From the NCBI GenBank assembly GCA_005800815.1, contig SYEK01000035.1:1-64000 (forward strand): a stretch of DNA of 64,000 nt. Reading direction: 5' to 3'. The notes under the pieces were generated by a model. That model ran no database searches. It was not told the DNA's origin and worked only from the letters and a program-made list of their open reading frames with translations. Numbering within the stretch: position 1 is the stretch's first letter; each line of letters begins with the position of its first letter. Made by a program: the position numbers and the translations under genes. Source of the DNA: Actinomycetota bacterium (lineage in GTDB: Bacteria > Actinomycetota > Actinomycetes > Nanopelagicales > Nanopelagicaceae). Positions 55,789-64,000 of the stretch are shown here, in pieces.

Positions 55789-57285
55789 ATGACAAGTTTC
55801 ATCGATCGGGTAACTCTCTATGCCACGGCCGGAAAAGGTGGCGATGGCTGTGTCTCTGTGAAGCGGGAAAAATTCAAGCCTCTGGGTGGTCCTGATGGTG
55901 GCAACGGGGGTCGCGGCGGTGATGTGGTTCTTGTCGTAGATCCATCGGTTACTACACTCCTTGATTTTCATCATTCGCCTCACCGTAGGGCAACCTCGGG
56001 TCATCAAGGTTATGGTGACCGCAAAGATGGTTATCAGGGTGATGACTTAATTCTCGGTGTCCCAAATGGCACGGTGATCTTTGATAGCAGTGGTGAACAG
56101 ATTGCAGATTTAATCGGCAATGGCACCGTATTTGTTGCAGCACAGGGTGGACATGGTGGACTCGGCAATCTAGCCCTTGCCTCATCAAAGCGTCGCGCAC
56201 CTGGCTTTGCTCTCCTAGGTGAACCTGGTGAAGAGCGCAAACTTTTACTTGAATTAAAATCTGTCGCAGATATCGCACTCGTTGGCTTTCCAAGTGCTGG
56301 AAAGTCATCACTCATCGCTGCGATTTCATCGGCCCGACCAAAGATTGCCGATTATCCATTTACGACCCTCGCACCAAATCTAGGAGTAGTGCAGGCAGGA
56401 GAGACACGCTTCACCGTCGCCGATGTTCCGGGATTGATTCCAGGTGCAAGTCAAGGAAAGGGTCTAGGTCTTGAGTTTTTGCGACATGTTGAGCGCTGTA
56501 TTGCATTGGTTCACGTACTCGACTGTGCCACCCTGGAGAGTGATCGCAATCCAGTTCAAGATCTTGAGACTATTGAGAATGAACTAGCACTCTATGGCGG
56601 CCTTGAAGATCGCATACGCATCATCGCACTCAATAAAATCGATCTTCCTGATGGTCAATCTATGGCAGATATGGTCGTTGATGAACTTCGTGAAAAAGGT
56701 TATGAGGTCTATGCAGTATCAGCGGCATCACGTGCTGGTCTGCAAGAGCTCACCTATGCGATGGCCCGTCAGATTCAACGAGATCGTGCAGCTGGCCTCA
56801 CCCAAGAGCGCACTCGTATCCTCCTGCGCCCAGTGGCAGTTGATGACTCAGGCTTTTCCGTGAAGGCCAATGCCGATGGCTCTTTTTCTGTGCGTGGTAA
56901 AAAAGTTGAGCGCTGGGTCCGCCAGACAAACTTTAAAAACGCGGAGGCAATCGGTTACTTGGCCGATCGTCTGGCTCAATTGGGTGTTGAGAGAGATCTC
57001 TTCAAGAAAGGGGCTGTGGCTGGAAGTGAGGTTCGAATTGGTGATGGTGTTACCGAAGTCGTCTTTGACTGGGAGCCAACCATCGAGGCCGGTGCTGAGC
57101 AGTTAGCAGGTCATTTGCACCGCCGCGGTGAGGATTCACGTCTTGAGTCCACATGGAGCCAGAGCGTGAAGATCGAGGATTCTTTAAGTGATGATGAGAT
57201 CGCCAAACAGTGGGAGTACAACGTATCTGACCCTCATTCACCTAAAATTGTAGATACACAGCAAGAGGATGGAGATTCCAAGTGA
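55789..57285 (+). CDS. obgE: Obg family GTPase
   Basis: A 498-aa GTPase involved in late 50S assembly and stress control. The glycine-rich Obg domain starts [20 protein letters not shown]; the G domain has GFPSAGKSS (G1), DVPGLI (G3) and NKIDLPD (G4); a C-terminal OCT domain follows. The ORF track start at 55738 overlaps the rpmA terminator, so 55789 is used. It overlaps proB by four bases. Confidence 0.95.
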   Translation: MTSFIDRVTLYATAGKGGDGCVSVKREKFKPLGGPDGGNGGRGGDVVLVVDPSVTTLLDFHHSPHRRATSGHQGYGDRKDGYQGDDLILGVPNGTVIFDSSGEQIADLIGNGTVFVAAQGGHGGLGNLALASSKRRAPGFALLGEPGEERKLLLELKSVADIALVGFPSAGKSSLIAAISSARPKIADYPFTTLAPNLGVVQAGETRFTVADVPGLIPGASQGKGLGLEFLRHVERCIALVHVLDCATLESDRNPVQDLETIENELALYGGLEDRIRIIALNKIDLPDGQSMADMVVDELREKGYEVYAVSAASRAGLQELTYAMARQIQRDRAAGLTQERTRILLRPVAVDDSGFSVKANADGSFSVRGKKVERWVRQTNFKNAEAIGYLADRLAQLGVERDLFKKGAVAGSEVRIGDGVTEVVFDWEPTIEAGAEQLAGHLHRRGEDSRLESTWSQSVKIEDSLSDDEIAKQWEYNVSDPHSPKIVDTQQEDGDSK

Positions 57286-58397
57286 GTCGATCTAGGATCA
57301 GCGCTGCAAGACGCATCGTGATAAAGATTGGTTCATCCTCTCTGACCGGTAAGGCCGGGACGCAGTTAGATATAGTGGCAGTTGAAAAACTTGTTGAAGT
57401 TGTCACTGCCTGCAGACAACGTGGCTCTGAAGTAGTCGTAGTCTCATCGGGTGCTATCGCCGCAGGCCTTGCTCCCCTTGGGCTCACCTCACGTCCTACA
57501 GATCTAGCAACCCAACAAGCTGCAGCCTCAGTGGGTCAAGGCCTACTTATTGCCCAATATACGAGGAGCTTTGCAAAGCATGCAATCACTGCATCTCAGG
57601 TATTAATCACAACTGAGGATGTTGTACGCCGATCGCACTATCAAAATGCTCAACGGACTTTGTATCGTTTACTCCAACTCGGTGTCGTCCCAGTTATCAA
57701 TGAAAATGACACGGTTGGCACCCAAGAGATCCGCTTCGGTGATAATGATCGCCTTGCCGCACTGGTTGCTCTGCTAATAAGTGCCGATCTGTTAGTTCTC
57801 ATCTCAGATATCGAGGCTCTGTATGACGCACCTCCACAGCAGGCAGGGGCTAAAGCAATTTATGAGGTCTTTCATATGCGGGATATTCAGAGCGTTGCCC
57901 TTGGTGGAGCAGGTGGTTCGGGTGTCGGCAGTGGGGGTATGGTTACCAAAGTCGAGGCTGCCAGGATTGCAACGAGTGCTGGAGTGCCGATGCTTCTTAC
58001 CTCTCTCTCTGATGCACAAGAGGCTATGAAAGGCGCTGCTTTTGGAACTTATTTCCATGCATCTGCAAAGAAAACGACCTCACGGCTTTTATGGTTAGCC
58101 CATGCAACGACGACGCAGGGTCAGCTAGTTTTGGATGCTGGCGCAGTACGAGCGATTTTGGAGCGAGGAGTCTCACTTTTACCTGCTGGTGTGACTGCAG
58201 TGCATGGTGATTTCAGTGCAGGTGATGCCGTTGAATTAGTGGGGCCAGATTCCAAGGTCATCGCACGTGGACTTGTCGCATTCGATAGTAGCGAAATCCC
58301 CCTCATGCTTGGTCGCTCGACAAAGGAGTTAGCCCAAAGCCTGGGTCCAGAGTATGAGCGTGAGTTGATCCATCGTGATGATTTGGTGCTGATTTAA
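57282..58397 (+). CDS. proB: Glutamate 5-kinase
   Basis: A 371-aa kinase for the first step of proline synthesis. The amino-acid kinase domain shows [25 protein letters not shown] and [21 protein letters not shown], and [19 protein letters not shown]-terminal PUA domain follows ([20 protein letters not shown]). GTG start inside the obgE stop (GTGA). Confidence 0.96.
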   Translation: MSRSRISAARRIVIKIGSSSLTGKAGTQLDIVAVEKLVEVVTACRQRGSEVVVVSSGAIAAGLAPLGLTSRPTDLATQQAAASVGQGLLIAQYTRSFAKHAITASQVLITTEDVVRRSHYQNAQRTLYRLLQLGVVPVINENDTVGTQEIRFGDNDRLAALVALLISADLLVLISDIEALYDAPPQQAGAKAIYEVFHMRDIQSVALGGAGGSGVGSGGMVTKVEAARIATSAGVPMLLTSLSDAQEAMKGAAFGTYFHASAKKTTSRLLWLAHATTTQGQLVLDAGAVRAILERGVSLLPAGVTAVHGDFSAGDAVELVGPDSKVIARGLVAFDSSEIPLMLGRSTKELAQSLGPEYERELIHRDDLVLI

Positions 58398-59660
58398 ATG
58401 GATGCTACGACACTGGTAGCACAGTTAGCCGATAGCGCACGAAGAGCAGCACGTACATTGAGTACCGCCACGGCGATTGAGCGCAAAGAAGCCCTGATTG
58501 CCATCGCAGATGCAGTGGATGCTCGTAGTGCCCAGATCATCGTTGCGAACGAGAAAGATATGGTCCGTGGGCGTGAAGCAAATTTGAACTCATCATTGCT
58601 TGACCGTCTCTTATTAACCCCAGAGCGAGTTGCGGCCATCGCAGATGGTGCTCGCCAAGTCGCCGCTCTATCTGATCCACTAGGCAAAGTTCTTCGTGAG
58701 TCAGTCTTACCCAATGGAATTGAACTCAAACAGATAACTGTGCCTTTTGGCGTTATAGGCATGGTCTATGAGGCCCGTCCCAACGTGACCGTTGATGCAG
58801 CCGTTATTTTATTGATGTCTGGAAACGCTGCACTCCTTCGCGGATCATCTAGTGCTTCTGAGAGCAATAAGATCCTAGTGAGAATTATGCGAGATGCCCT
58901 AGCACATACTCTCATTGCACCCGATGTCATTCAATTAGTGCCATCTGATGATCGTGAGTCGGTAAAGGCTCTCCTGCATGCGCGTGGAAAAGTGGATCTA
59001 GTAATCCCACGAGGCAGTGCATCCCTTATACGAATGGTCGTTGACGAGTCCACTGTGCCCACAATCGAGACTGGTGCCGGTGTCTGCCATGTCTATATCG
59101 ATGAGTTTGCCGATCTTTCCATGGCCCTACCAATTATCATCAACTCCAAGGTCCAGCGGCCTAGTGTGTGTAATGCTGCAGAGACTCTCCTTGTCCATGA
59201 AAGTATCGCAGGTGAGTTTTTACCTGTTGCAATGCAGGCATTGCATGATGCCGGCGTGGTCTTGCACTGTGATGCGGCCTCACTAGCCCTTGCTCACTCA
59301 ACTCCTGCCAGCCTTGCCACAGATGCGAATTGGTCAACCGAGTATGGAACTTTAGAGATGAACATCGCGATTGTTACCTCTGTAGATGCAGCTAGCGAAC
59401 ACATTGCGCAGTACGGCACTAAGCACACCGAGGCTATCGTGACGCAAAATCGTGAGAATGCCGAACGCTTTGTCGCCCTAAGTGATTGTGCCGCCGTTAT
59501 GATCAACACATCTACCCGCTTCACCGATGGTGAGCAGATGGGCTTTGGTGCTGAGATTGGCATTTCAAATCAAAAACTACATGCTCGCGGTCCCATGGGA
59601 TTAGAGGCTATGACAACGACCACCTGGATTGTCACAGGAAATGGACAGATTCGCAGTTAG
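58398..59660 (+). CDS. proA: Gamma-glutamyl phosphate reductase
   Basis: A 420-aa aldehyde-dehydrogenase-fold enzyme reducing gamma-glutamyl phosphate. It shows VPFGVIGMVYEARPNVTVDAA, IPRGSASLI, the active cysteine in QRPSVCNAAETLLVH, and GAEIGISNQKLHARGPMGLE. It starts on the base after the proB stop. proC is not in the window. Confidence 0.96.
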   Translation: MDATTLVAQLADSARRAARTLSTATAIERKEALIAIADAVDARSAQIIVANEKDMVRGREANLNSSLLDRLLLTPERVAAIADGARQVAALSDPLGKVLRESVLPNGIELKQITVPFGVIGMVYEARPNVTVDAAVILLMSGNAALLRGSSSASESNKILVRIMRDALAHTLIAPDVIQLVPSDDRESVKALLHARGKVDLVIPRGSASLIRMVVDESTVPTIETGAGVCHVYIDEFADLSMALPIIINSKVQRPSVCNAAETLLVHESIAGEFLPVAMQALHDAGVVLHCDAASLALAHSTPASLATDANWSTEYGTLEMNIAIVTSVDAASEHIAQYGTKHTEAIVTQNRENAERFVALSDCAAVMINTSTRFTDGEQMGFGAEIGISNQKLHARGPMGLEAMTTTTWIVTGNGQIRS

Positions 59661-59673
59661 TGTGCGGATTAAT

Positions 59674-59679
59674 TAGACT
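59674..59679 (+). promoter_or_regulatory. -10 box of a leaderless promoter (gatCAB)
   Basis: TAGACT, eight bases before the gatC ATG. The 13-base TAGACTCCACGCC recurs before ilvD. Confidence 0.5.
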
Positions 59680-59687
59680 CCACGCCT

Positions 59688-59984
59688 ATGAGCAGCCTTT
59701 CACGTGATGACGTTGCAAATCTAGCTCGACTTGCTCGCATCGAAATGAGTGAGGAAGAGTTAGTCAGCCTCTCTCATGAGTTCACCGTAATCCTGGATGC
59801 AGTGGCTCGGGTACAAGAAGTTGCAGGTCAAGATGTTGAACCGACCTCACACCCTCTACCTCTGCGTAACGTCTTTCGTCCCGATGTTGTCCTTCCATCA
59901 CTTCTGACAGAAGAGGCGTTATCGGGAGCACCTGCCCAAGAGGAGTCACGCTTTAGAGTCCCACAGATTTTAGGTGAGGAGTGA
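59688..59984 (+). CDS. gatC: Asp/Glu-tRNA amidotransferase subunit C
   Basis: A 98-aa Gat[23 protein letters not shown] and [18 protein letters not shown]. It stabilises the GatA-GatB complex. It leads gatC-gatA-gatB with a four-base overlap to gatA. Confidence 0.94.
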   Translation: MSSLSRDDVANLARLARIEMSEEELVSLSHEFTVILDAVARVQEVAGQDVEPTSHPLPLRNVFRPDVVLPSLLTEEALSGAPAQEESRFRVPQILGEE

Positions 59985-61474
59985 TTCGCCAAAGCGCATC
60001 GCAAATGGCCAGAGCGCTGCGTGCTGGTGAAATCACTAGCGTCGCATTAACCCAGGCACATCTAGATCGGATCGCATCGGTAGATGCAGATGTCCATGCA
60101 TTTCTCTTTGTCGATATTCAAGGCGCTCTGGCTCAAGCCGCAGCCACTGACGCCAAGCGTGCCGCCGGCGAAAGACTCTCACCACTGGCTGGGGTTCCGC
60201 TGGCATTAAAAGATGTCATGACACAAAAAGGTGTACCAACAACTGCCGGATCAAAGATCTTGGAGGGCTGGCGACCACCGTATGACTCAACAGTTGTCGC
60301 TAATCTGCGAGCCAACGACATAGTGATCATGGGTAAGACAAATATGGATGAGTTTGCGATGGGTTCATCGACTGAAAATTCGGCTTTCGGTCCTACACAT
60401 AACCCATGGGATTTATCCCGCATCCCTGGGGGATCCGGCGGAGGATCATCGGCGGCCCTTGCCGCCTTTGAGGCACCCCTTGCCATCGGTACCGATACTG
60501 GTGGATCGATCCGCCAACCGGCAGCGGTGACTGGAACCGTCGGGGTCAAACCTACATATGGCGCAGTTTCACGATTTGGCTTGATTGCATTCTCATCATC
60601 TCTAGATCAAGCAGGGCCCTGCGCACGAAACGTATTAGATGCTGCACTTTTGCATGAGGCAATCGCCGGATATGACGCAAGGGATTCAACAAGTATCAAT
60701 GCACCTGTGCCACAAGTGGTGACTGCGGCCAAATCTGGTGATGTCAAAGGATTGAAGATTGGCGTGGTCAAAGAGCTCAACGGTGATGGTTATCAAAGCG
60801 GTGTGCGCACCCGTTTTGAAGAGTCATTAGAGCTCTTGGCTAAGGCAGGAGCTGAGATTATCGAGGTATCGGCACCTAATTTCGAGTATGCCCTGGCCGC
60901 CTATTATTTGATCGCACCATCGGAGTGCTCCTCTAACTTAGCTCGCTTTGATGCAATGCGTTATGGCTTGCGTGTCGGAGATAGTGAAGGTGCATCAGCT
61001 GAATCGGTAATGAAGCTTACGCGAGAGGCTGGATTCGGTCGCGAAGTAAAGCGTCGCATCATCCTTGGTACGTATGCACTCTCCTCCGGTTACTACGATG
61101 CTTACTACGGCAGTGCACAGAAAGTCCGAACTCTGATTACTCAGGATTTTGATAAAGCCTTCCAAAAATGTGATGTGATGGTCTCACCCACCTGTCCAAC
61201 AACAGCCTTCACGATAGGTGAAAAATCAGATGATCCTATTGCGATGTATTTAAATGACATTGCAACGATCCCAGTAAATATGGCAGGTATCGGGGGAATG
61301 TCCCTTCCTGCTGGTCTTGCACCTGAAGATGGACTGCCGGTTGGTTTCCAAATCATGGCTCCAGCTATGGCCGATGAACGTATGTACCTAGTTGGCGCAG
61401 CTCTTGAGGCGGCCTTACTCACAAAGTGGGGCGCACCTCTGCTTTCAAAGATTCCAGAATTGAGTGGAAGATAA
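59981..61474 (+). CDS. gatA: Asp/Glu-tRNA amidotransferase subunit A
   Basis: A 497-aa amidase releasing ammonia from glutamine. The amidase signature with the Ser-cisSer-Lys triad is present: [10 protein letters not shown] (Lys), [14 protein letters not shown] and [15 protein letters not shown] start overlaps gatC; its TAA shares one base with the gatB ATG (TAATG). Confidence 0.96.
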   Translation: MIRQSASQMARALRAGEITSVALTQAHLDRIASVDADVHAFLFVDIQGALAQAAATDAKRAAGERLSPLAGVPLALKDVMTQKGVPTTAGSKILEGWRPPYDSTVVANLRANDIVIMGKTNMDEFAMGSSTENSAFGPTHNPWDLSRIPGGSGGGSSAALAAFEAPLAIGTDTGGSIRQPAAVTGTVGVKPTYGAVSRFGLIAFSSSLDQAGPCARNVLDAALLHEAIAGYDARDSTSINAPVPQVVTAAKSGDVKGLKIGVVKELNGDGYQSGVRTRFEESLELLAKAGAEIIEVSAPNFEYALAAYYLIAPSECSSNLARFDAMRYGLRVGDSEGASAESVMKLTREAGFGREVKRRIILGTYALSSGYYDAYYGSAQKVRTLITQDFDKAFQKCDVMVSPTCPTTAFTIGEKSDDPIAMYLNDIATIPVNMAGIGGMSLPAGLAPEDGLPVGFQIMAPAMADERMYLVGAALEAALLTKWGAPLLSKIPELSGR

Positions 61475-62979
61475 TGGCGCTGACATTTGACGAAGTAGTT
61501 ACCAAGTATGAGCCTGTCCTTGGTCTTGAAGTACACGTCGAACTCAATACTGAATCGAAGATGTTTTGTCCCTGCAGCACCACTTTTGGCGCAGAACCTA
61601 ATACACAGACCTGTCCGATCTGCCTAGCCCTTCCCGGGGCGCTCCCAACAGTCAACGAAAAGGCTATTGAATCCACGATCAAGATCGGCCTTGCCCTGAA
61701 CTGCTCGATCGCAGCCTTTAGCCGTTTTGCCCGCAAAAACTATTTTTATCCTGATATGCCCAAGAACTTTCAGATATCTCAGTATGACGAACCGATCTGT
61801 ACCAATGGATATATCGATGTTGAGATCGAAAGTGATCAGGGCCCAAAGGTTTTTAGGATTGAGATTGAGCGCGTGCATATGGAGGAGGACACCGGTAAAT
61901 CACTTCATGTTGGTGGTGCAACAGGCCGCATCCACGGCGCACAGTATTCGTTGCTGGACTACAACCGGGCTGGAATTCCCTTAGTTGAAATCGTCACCAA
62001 GATAGTTCCCGGTACAGGTAAATATGCACCACAGGTAGCGAAGGCTTATGTGAGTGAACTGCGCGATATTTTGCGCTCACTCGATGTCAGTGATGTGAGG
62101 ATGGAGCAAGGCTCGCTGCGATGTGATGCCAACGTCTCACTTCGCCCCATCGGCTCCCAGATTTTAGGTACTCGCAGTGAGACCAAAAACGTAAACTCTC
62201 TGCGCTCAGTCGAACGCGCGATCCGTGGTGAGATGATTCGCCATGCAGAGCTCTTGAACAAAGGTGAACGTATCGTCCAAGAGACGCGTCACTTCCAAGA
62301 GGAGAGTGGATTGACTCGCTCGGGGCGCTCCAAAGAGCAGGCCGAGGATTATCGATATTTTCCTGAGCCTGATCTTGTGCCAGTGGCACCGGATGCGCAG
62401 TGGATTCAGACTCTGCGCGATGGATTGCCAGAGAGACCATCGATTCATCGCAAACGTCTACAAGAGGCATGGGCCGTGCCCGATAAGGAGATGGCGGCGA
62501 TGATCAATGCCGATGTCTTAAATCTCGTTGAGGCGAGCGTGGCTTTAGGAGCAGATCCAACGAAGGCACGTGGCTGGTGGCTAGGTGAGATCTCTCGAAT
62601 TGCAAATGATAAAGATGTCGCTATCTCAGATTTATCAATAACACCCGGTGATGTCGCCGAGATCGTCGCATTCGTAAATTCTGGGGAGCTCACCGATAAG
62701 TTAGCGCGCCAAGTTATTGAGGGTGTCATCGCGGGAGAAGGAACACCTGCTGCAGTGATCGCTGGTCGAGGGATCAAAGTCGTTAACGATGAGGGCGCTC
62801 TCATCTCAGCGATTGAAAAAGTATGTGCCGAGCAGCCCGAGACTGCACAAAAGATTCGCAATGGCCATCTACCTGCAGCGGGTGCGTTAATCGGTGCAGT
62901 TATGAAAGAGACCAAGGGTCAGGCCGATGCCGCTCGTGTGCGCAGTCTTCTACTCGCTCATTTAGGCCAGGCAGAATAG
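61474..62979 (+). CDS. gatB: Asp/Glu-tRNA amidotransferase subunit B
   Basis: A 501-aa GatB that activates Glu-tRNA-Gln or Asp-tRNA-Asn and receives ammonia from GatA. It shows [11 protein letters not shown], zinc cysteines in FCPCST and [21 protein letters not shown] and the C-terminal YqeY-like tail. Start 61474 (not 61426) gives the family N-terminus. Confidence 0.96.
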   Translation: MALTFDEVVTKYEPVLGLEVHVELNTESKMFCPCSTTFGAEPNTQTCPICLALPGALPTVNEKAIESTIKIGLALNCSIAAFSRFARKNYFYPDMPKNFQISQYDEPICTNGYIDVEIESDQGPKVFRIEIERVHMEEDTGKSLHVGGATGRIHGAQYSLLDYNRAGIPLVEIVTKIVPGTGKYAPQVAKAYVSELRDILRSLDVSDVRMEQGSLRCDANVSLRPIGSQILGTRSETKNVNSLRSVERAIRGEMIRHAELLNKGERIVQETRHFQEESGLTRSGRSKEQAEDYRYFPEPDLVPVAPDAQWIQTLRDGLPERPSIHRKRLQEAWAVPDKEMAAMINADVLNLVEASVALGADPTKARGWWLGEISRIANDKDVAISDLSITPGDVAEIVAFVNSGELTDKLARQVIEGVIAGEGTPAAVIAGRGIKVVNDEGALISAIEKVCAEQPETAQKIRNGHLPAAGALIGAVMKETKGQADAARVRSLLLAHLGQAE

Positions 62980-62982
62980 ACT
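62977..62982 (+). promoter_or_regulatory. -10 box of a leaderless promoter (ilvD)
   Basis: TAGACT followed by seven bases and the ilvD ATG; its first three bases are the gatB stop. Confidence 0.5.
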
Positions 62983-62989
62983 CCACGCC

Positions 62990-64000
62990 ATGTCCTCAAT
63001 GAAACCGCGCTCTGGAATCGTCACAGATGGATTAGAGCGAGCACCTGCACGTGGAATGTTGCGTGCAGTCGGAATGGGTGATGAGGATTGGGTCAAACCC
63101 CAAATTGGAATCGCCTCCTCTTGGAATGAAATTACTCCATGTAATCTCTCACTCGATCGATTAGCCAAAGCATCAAAGCAGGGTGTCCTTGATGCTGGCG
63201 GTTTTCCCATGCAGTTTGGCACGATCTCAGTCTCTGATGGAATTTCTATGGGACACGAAGGGATGCACTTCTCGCTCGTCTCACGCGAAGTTATCGCCGA
63301 CTCGGTCGAGACAGTCATGCAGGCAGAGCGCTTGGATGGGATGGTCACCTTTGCTGGATGTGATAAGTCCCTTCCTGGAATGATGATGGCCGCTGCACGA
63401 TTAGATGTTGCAAGCGTCTTCGTCTATGCCGGTTCTACTCTGCCTGGTCAAGTCGATGGTAAAGATGTGACGATTATCGACGCCTTTGAAGCCGTGGGTG
63501 CATGTGCGCGTGGATTAATCACTCAAGAGCGCGTGGATGAAATCGAGCGGGCAATCTGTCCTGGTGAGGGTGCCTGCGGTGGAATGTTCACTGCAAATAC
63601 GATGGCCAGCATCGCCGAAGCAATCGGCCTATCACTGCCAGGCTCAGCGGCCCCTCCCTCAGTTGATCGCAGACGCGATGCCTTTGCTGTCGCCTCCGGT
63701 GCTGCTGTCGTTGAATTAATCCGCAATGGGATCACGACAAGAGATATTCTCACGAAGCCTGCATTTGAGAATGCAATTACAGTTTTGATGGCACTTGGGG
63801 GCTCGACGAATGCGATTCTGCACTTACTCGCCATTGCACATGAGGCTGAGGTTGATTTAGAGCTCCATGATTTTCATCGAATCGGCTCAAAAATACCGTT
63901 GTTGGGTGATGTAAAACCATTTGGTCGCTTCGTGATGAGTGATATCGACAAAGTCGGGGGAATCCCAGTAATTCTCAAGGCCCTACTTGATGCCAAATTG
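62990..64000 (+). CDS. ilvD: Dihydroxy-acid dehydratase, N-terminal part
   Basis: An open frame of 337 codons running off the window, absent from the ORF track because it lacks a stop. It dehydrates dihydroxy-acids to 2-oxoacids in branched-chain amino-acid synthesis. Fe-S cysteines are in [25 protein letters not shown] and [34 protein letters not shown] is also typical. An in-frame ATG three codons later (62999) is possible, but the -10 box favours 62990. Confidence 0.95.
   Translation, partial: MSSMKPRSGIVTDGLERAPARGMLRAVGMGDEDWVKPQIGIASSWNEITPCNLSLDRLAKASKQGVLDAGGFPMQFGTISVSDGISMGHEGMHFSLVSREVIADSVETVMQAERLDGMVTFAGCDKSLPGMMMAAARLDVASVFVYAGSTLPGQVDGKDVTIIDAFEAVGACARGLITQERVDEIERAICPGEGACGGMFTANTMASIAEAIGLSLPGSAAPPSVDRRRDAFAVASGAAVVELIRNGITTRDILTKPAFENAITVLMALGGSTNAILHLLAIAHEAEVDLELHDFHRIGSKIPLLGDVKPFGRFVMSDIDKVGGIPVILKALLDAKL

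Overview
The window looks like a piece of a small, streamlined actinobacterial chromosome. Gene content and order are actinobacterial: glyQS-dusB-dgt-dnaG, a fabD-fabH-acpP-fabF-carboxyltransferase cluster, a DUF3145 gene, and GatCAB. The heterodimeric lycopene cyclase next to a Blh-type retinal-forming dioxygenase, the tight packing and the moderate G+C suggest a rhodopsin-bearing freshwater acI-type actinobacterium (Nanopelagicales). That placement is inference; no rhodopsin or 16S gene is present.

Layout. 1-6340: end of glyQS, dusB, a DUF218 gene, dgt, dnaG, tRNA-Asn, a DoxX-Rieske fusion and an ACT-domain protein. 6315-14886: galKET facing an alpha-galactosidase gene, then divergent glpK and glpD. 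14876-17451: a GH25 lysozyme-like exported protein, an 85-aa hypothetical and an orphan LuxR-type response regulator, all on the minus strand. 17685-17761: tRNA(CAT) with encoded CCA. 17722-31711: an AT-richer catabolic island bounded by a 56-bp imperfect direct repeat made of the 5' half of that tRNA plus its upstream flank. 31709-33385: crtYd, crtYc, blh. 33390-35789: M23 peptidase, csp, DUF3145 and SIMPL genes. 35786-40727: type II fatty-acid synthesis on the minus strand. 40898-51179: etfBA, iscS, mnmA, ligA, a tiny membrane protein, nadD, rsfS, a phosphatase, tRNA-Ala and leuS. 51218-55030: comEA, comEC, holA. 55118-62979: rplU, rpmA, obgE, proBA, gatCAB. The window ends inside ilvD.

How the genes work together. 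The gal/galA/glp block would take raffinose/melibiose-type galactosides and glycerol-3-phosphate into central metabolism. The island encodes oxidoreductases, two enolase-superfamily dehydratase-like enzymes, a DapB-like dehydrogenase, E1alpha/E1beta plus a free-standing lipoyl domain (no E2 or E3), and a family III CoA-transferase. It reads as an acquired route for oxidising a sugar acid or polyol to an acyl-CoA; the substrate is not evident.

The most striking layers are non-coding. (i) The tRNA-bounded island displaced the 5' side of a tRNA gene and now supplies its -35 box. (ii) Fourteen core genes carry TANNNT six to eight bases before their start codon, the signature of leaderless transcription, while the island genes I checked do not. 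(iii) galT and galA are driven by face-to-face promoters whose -10 boxes overlap on opposite strands. (iv) leuS starts three bases after tRNA-Ala. (v) Two convergent gene pairs share one palindromic tetranucleotide as stop codon on both strands. No integrase, insertion sequence, CRISPR array or phage gene was recognised.
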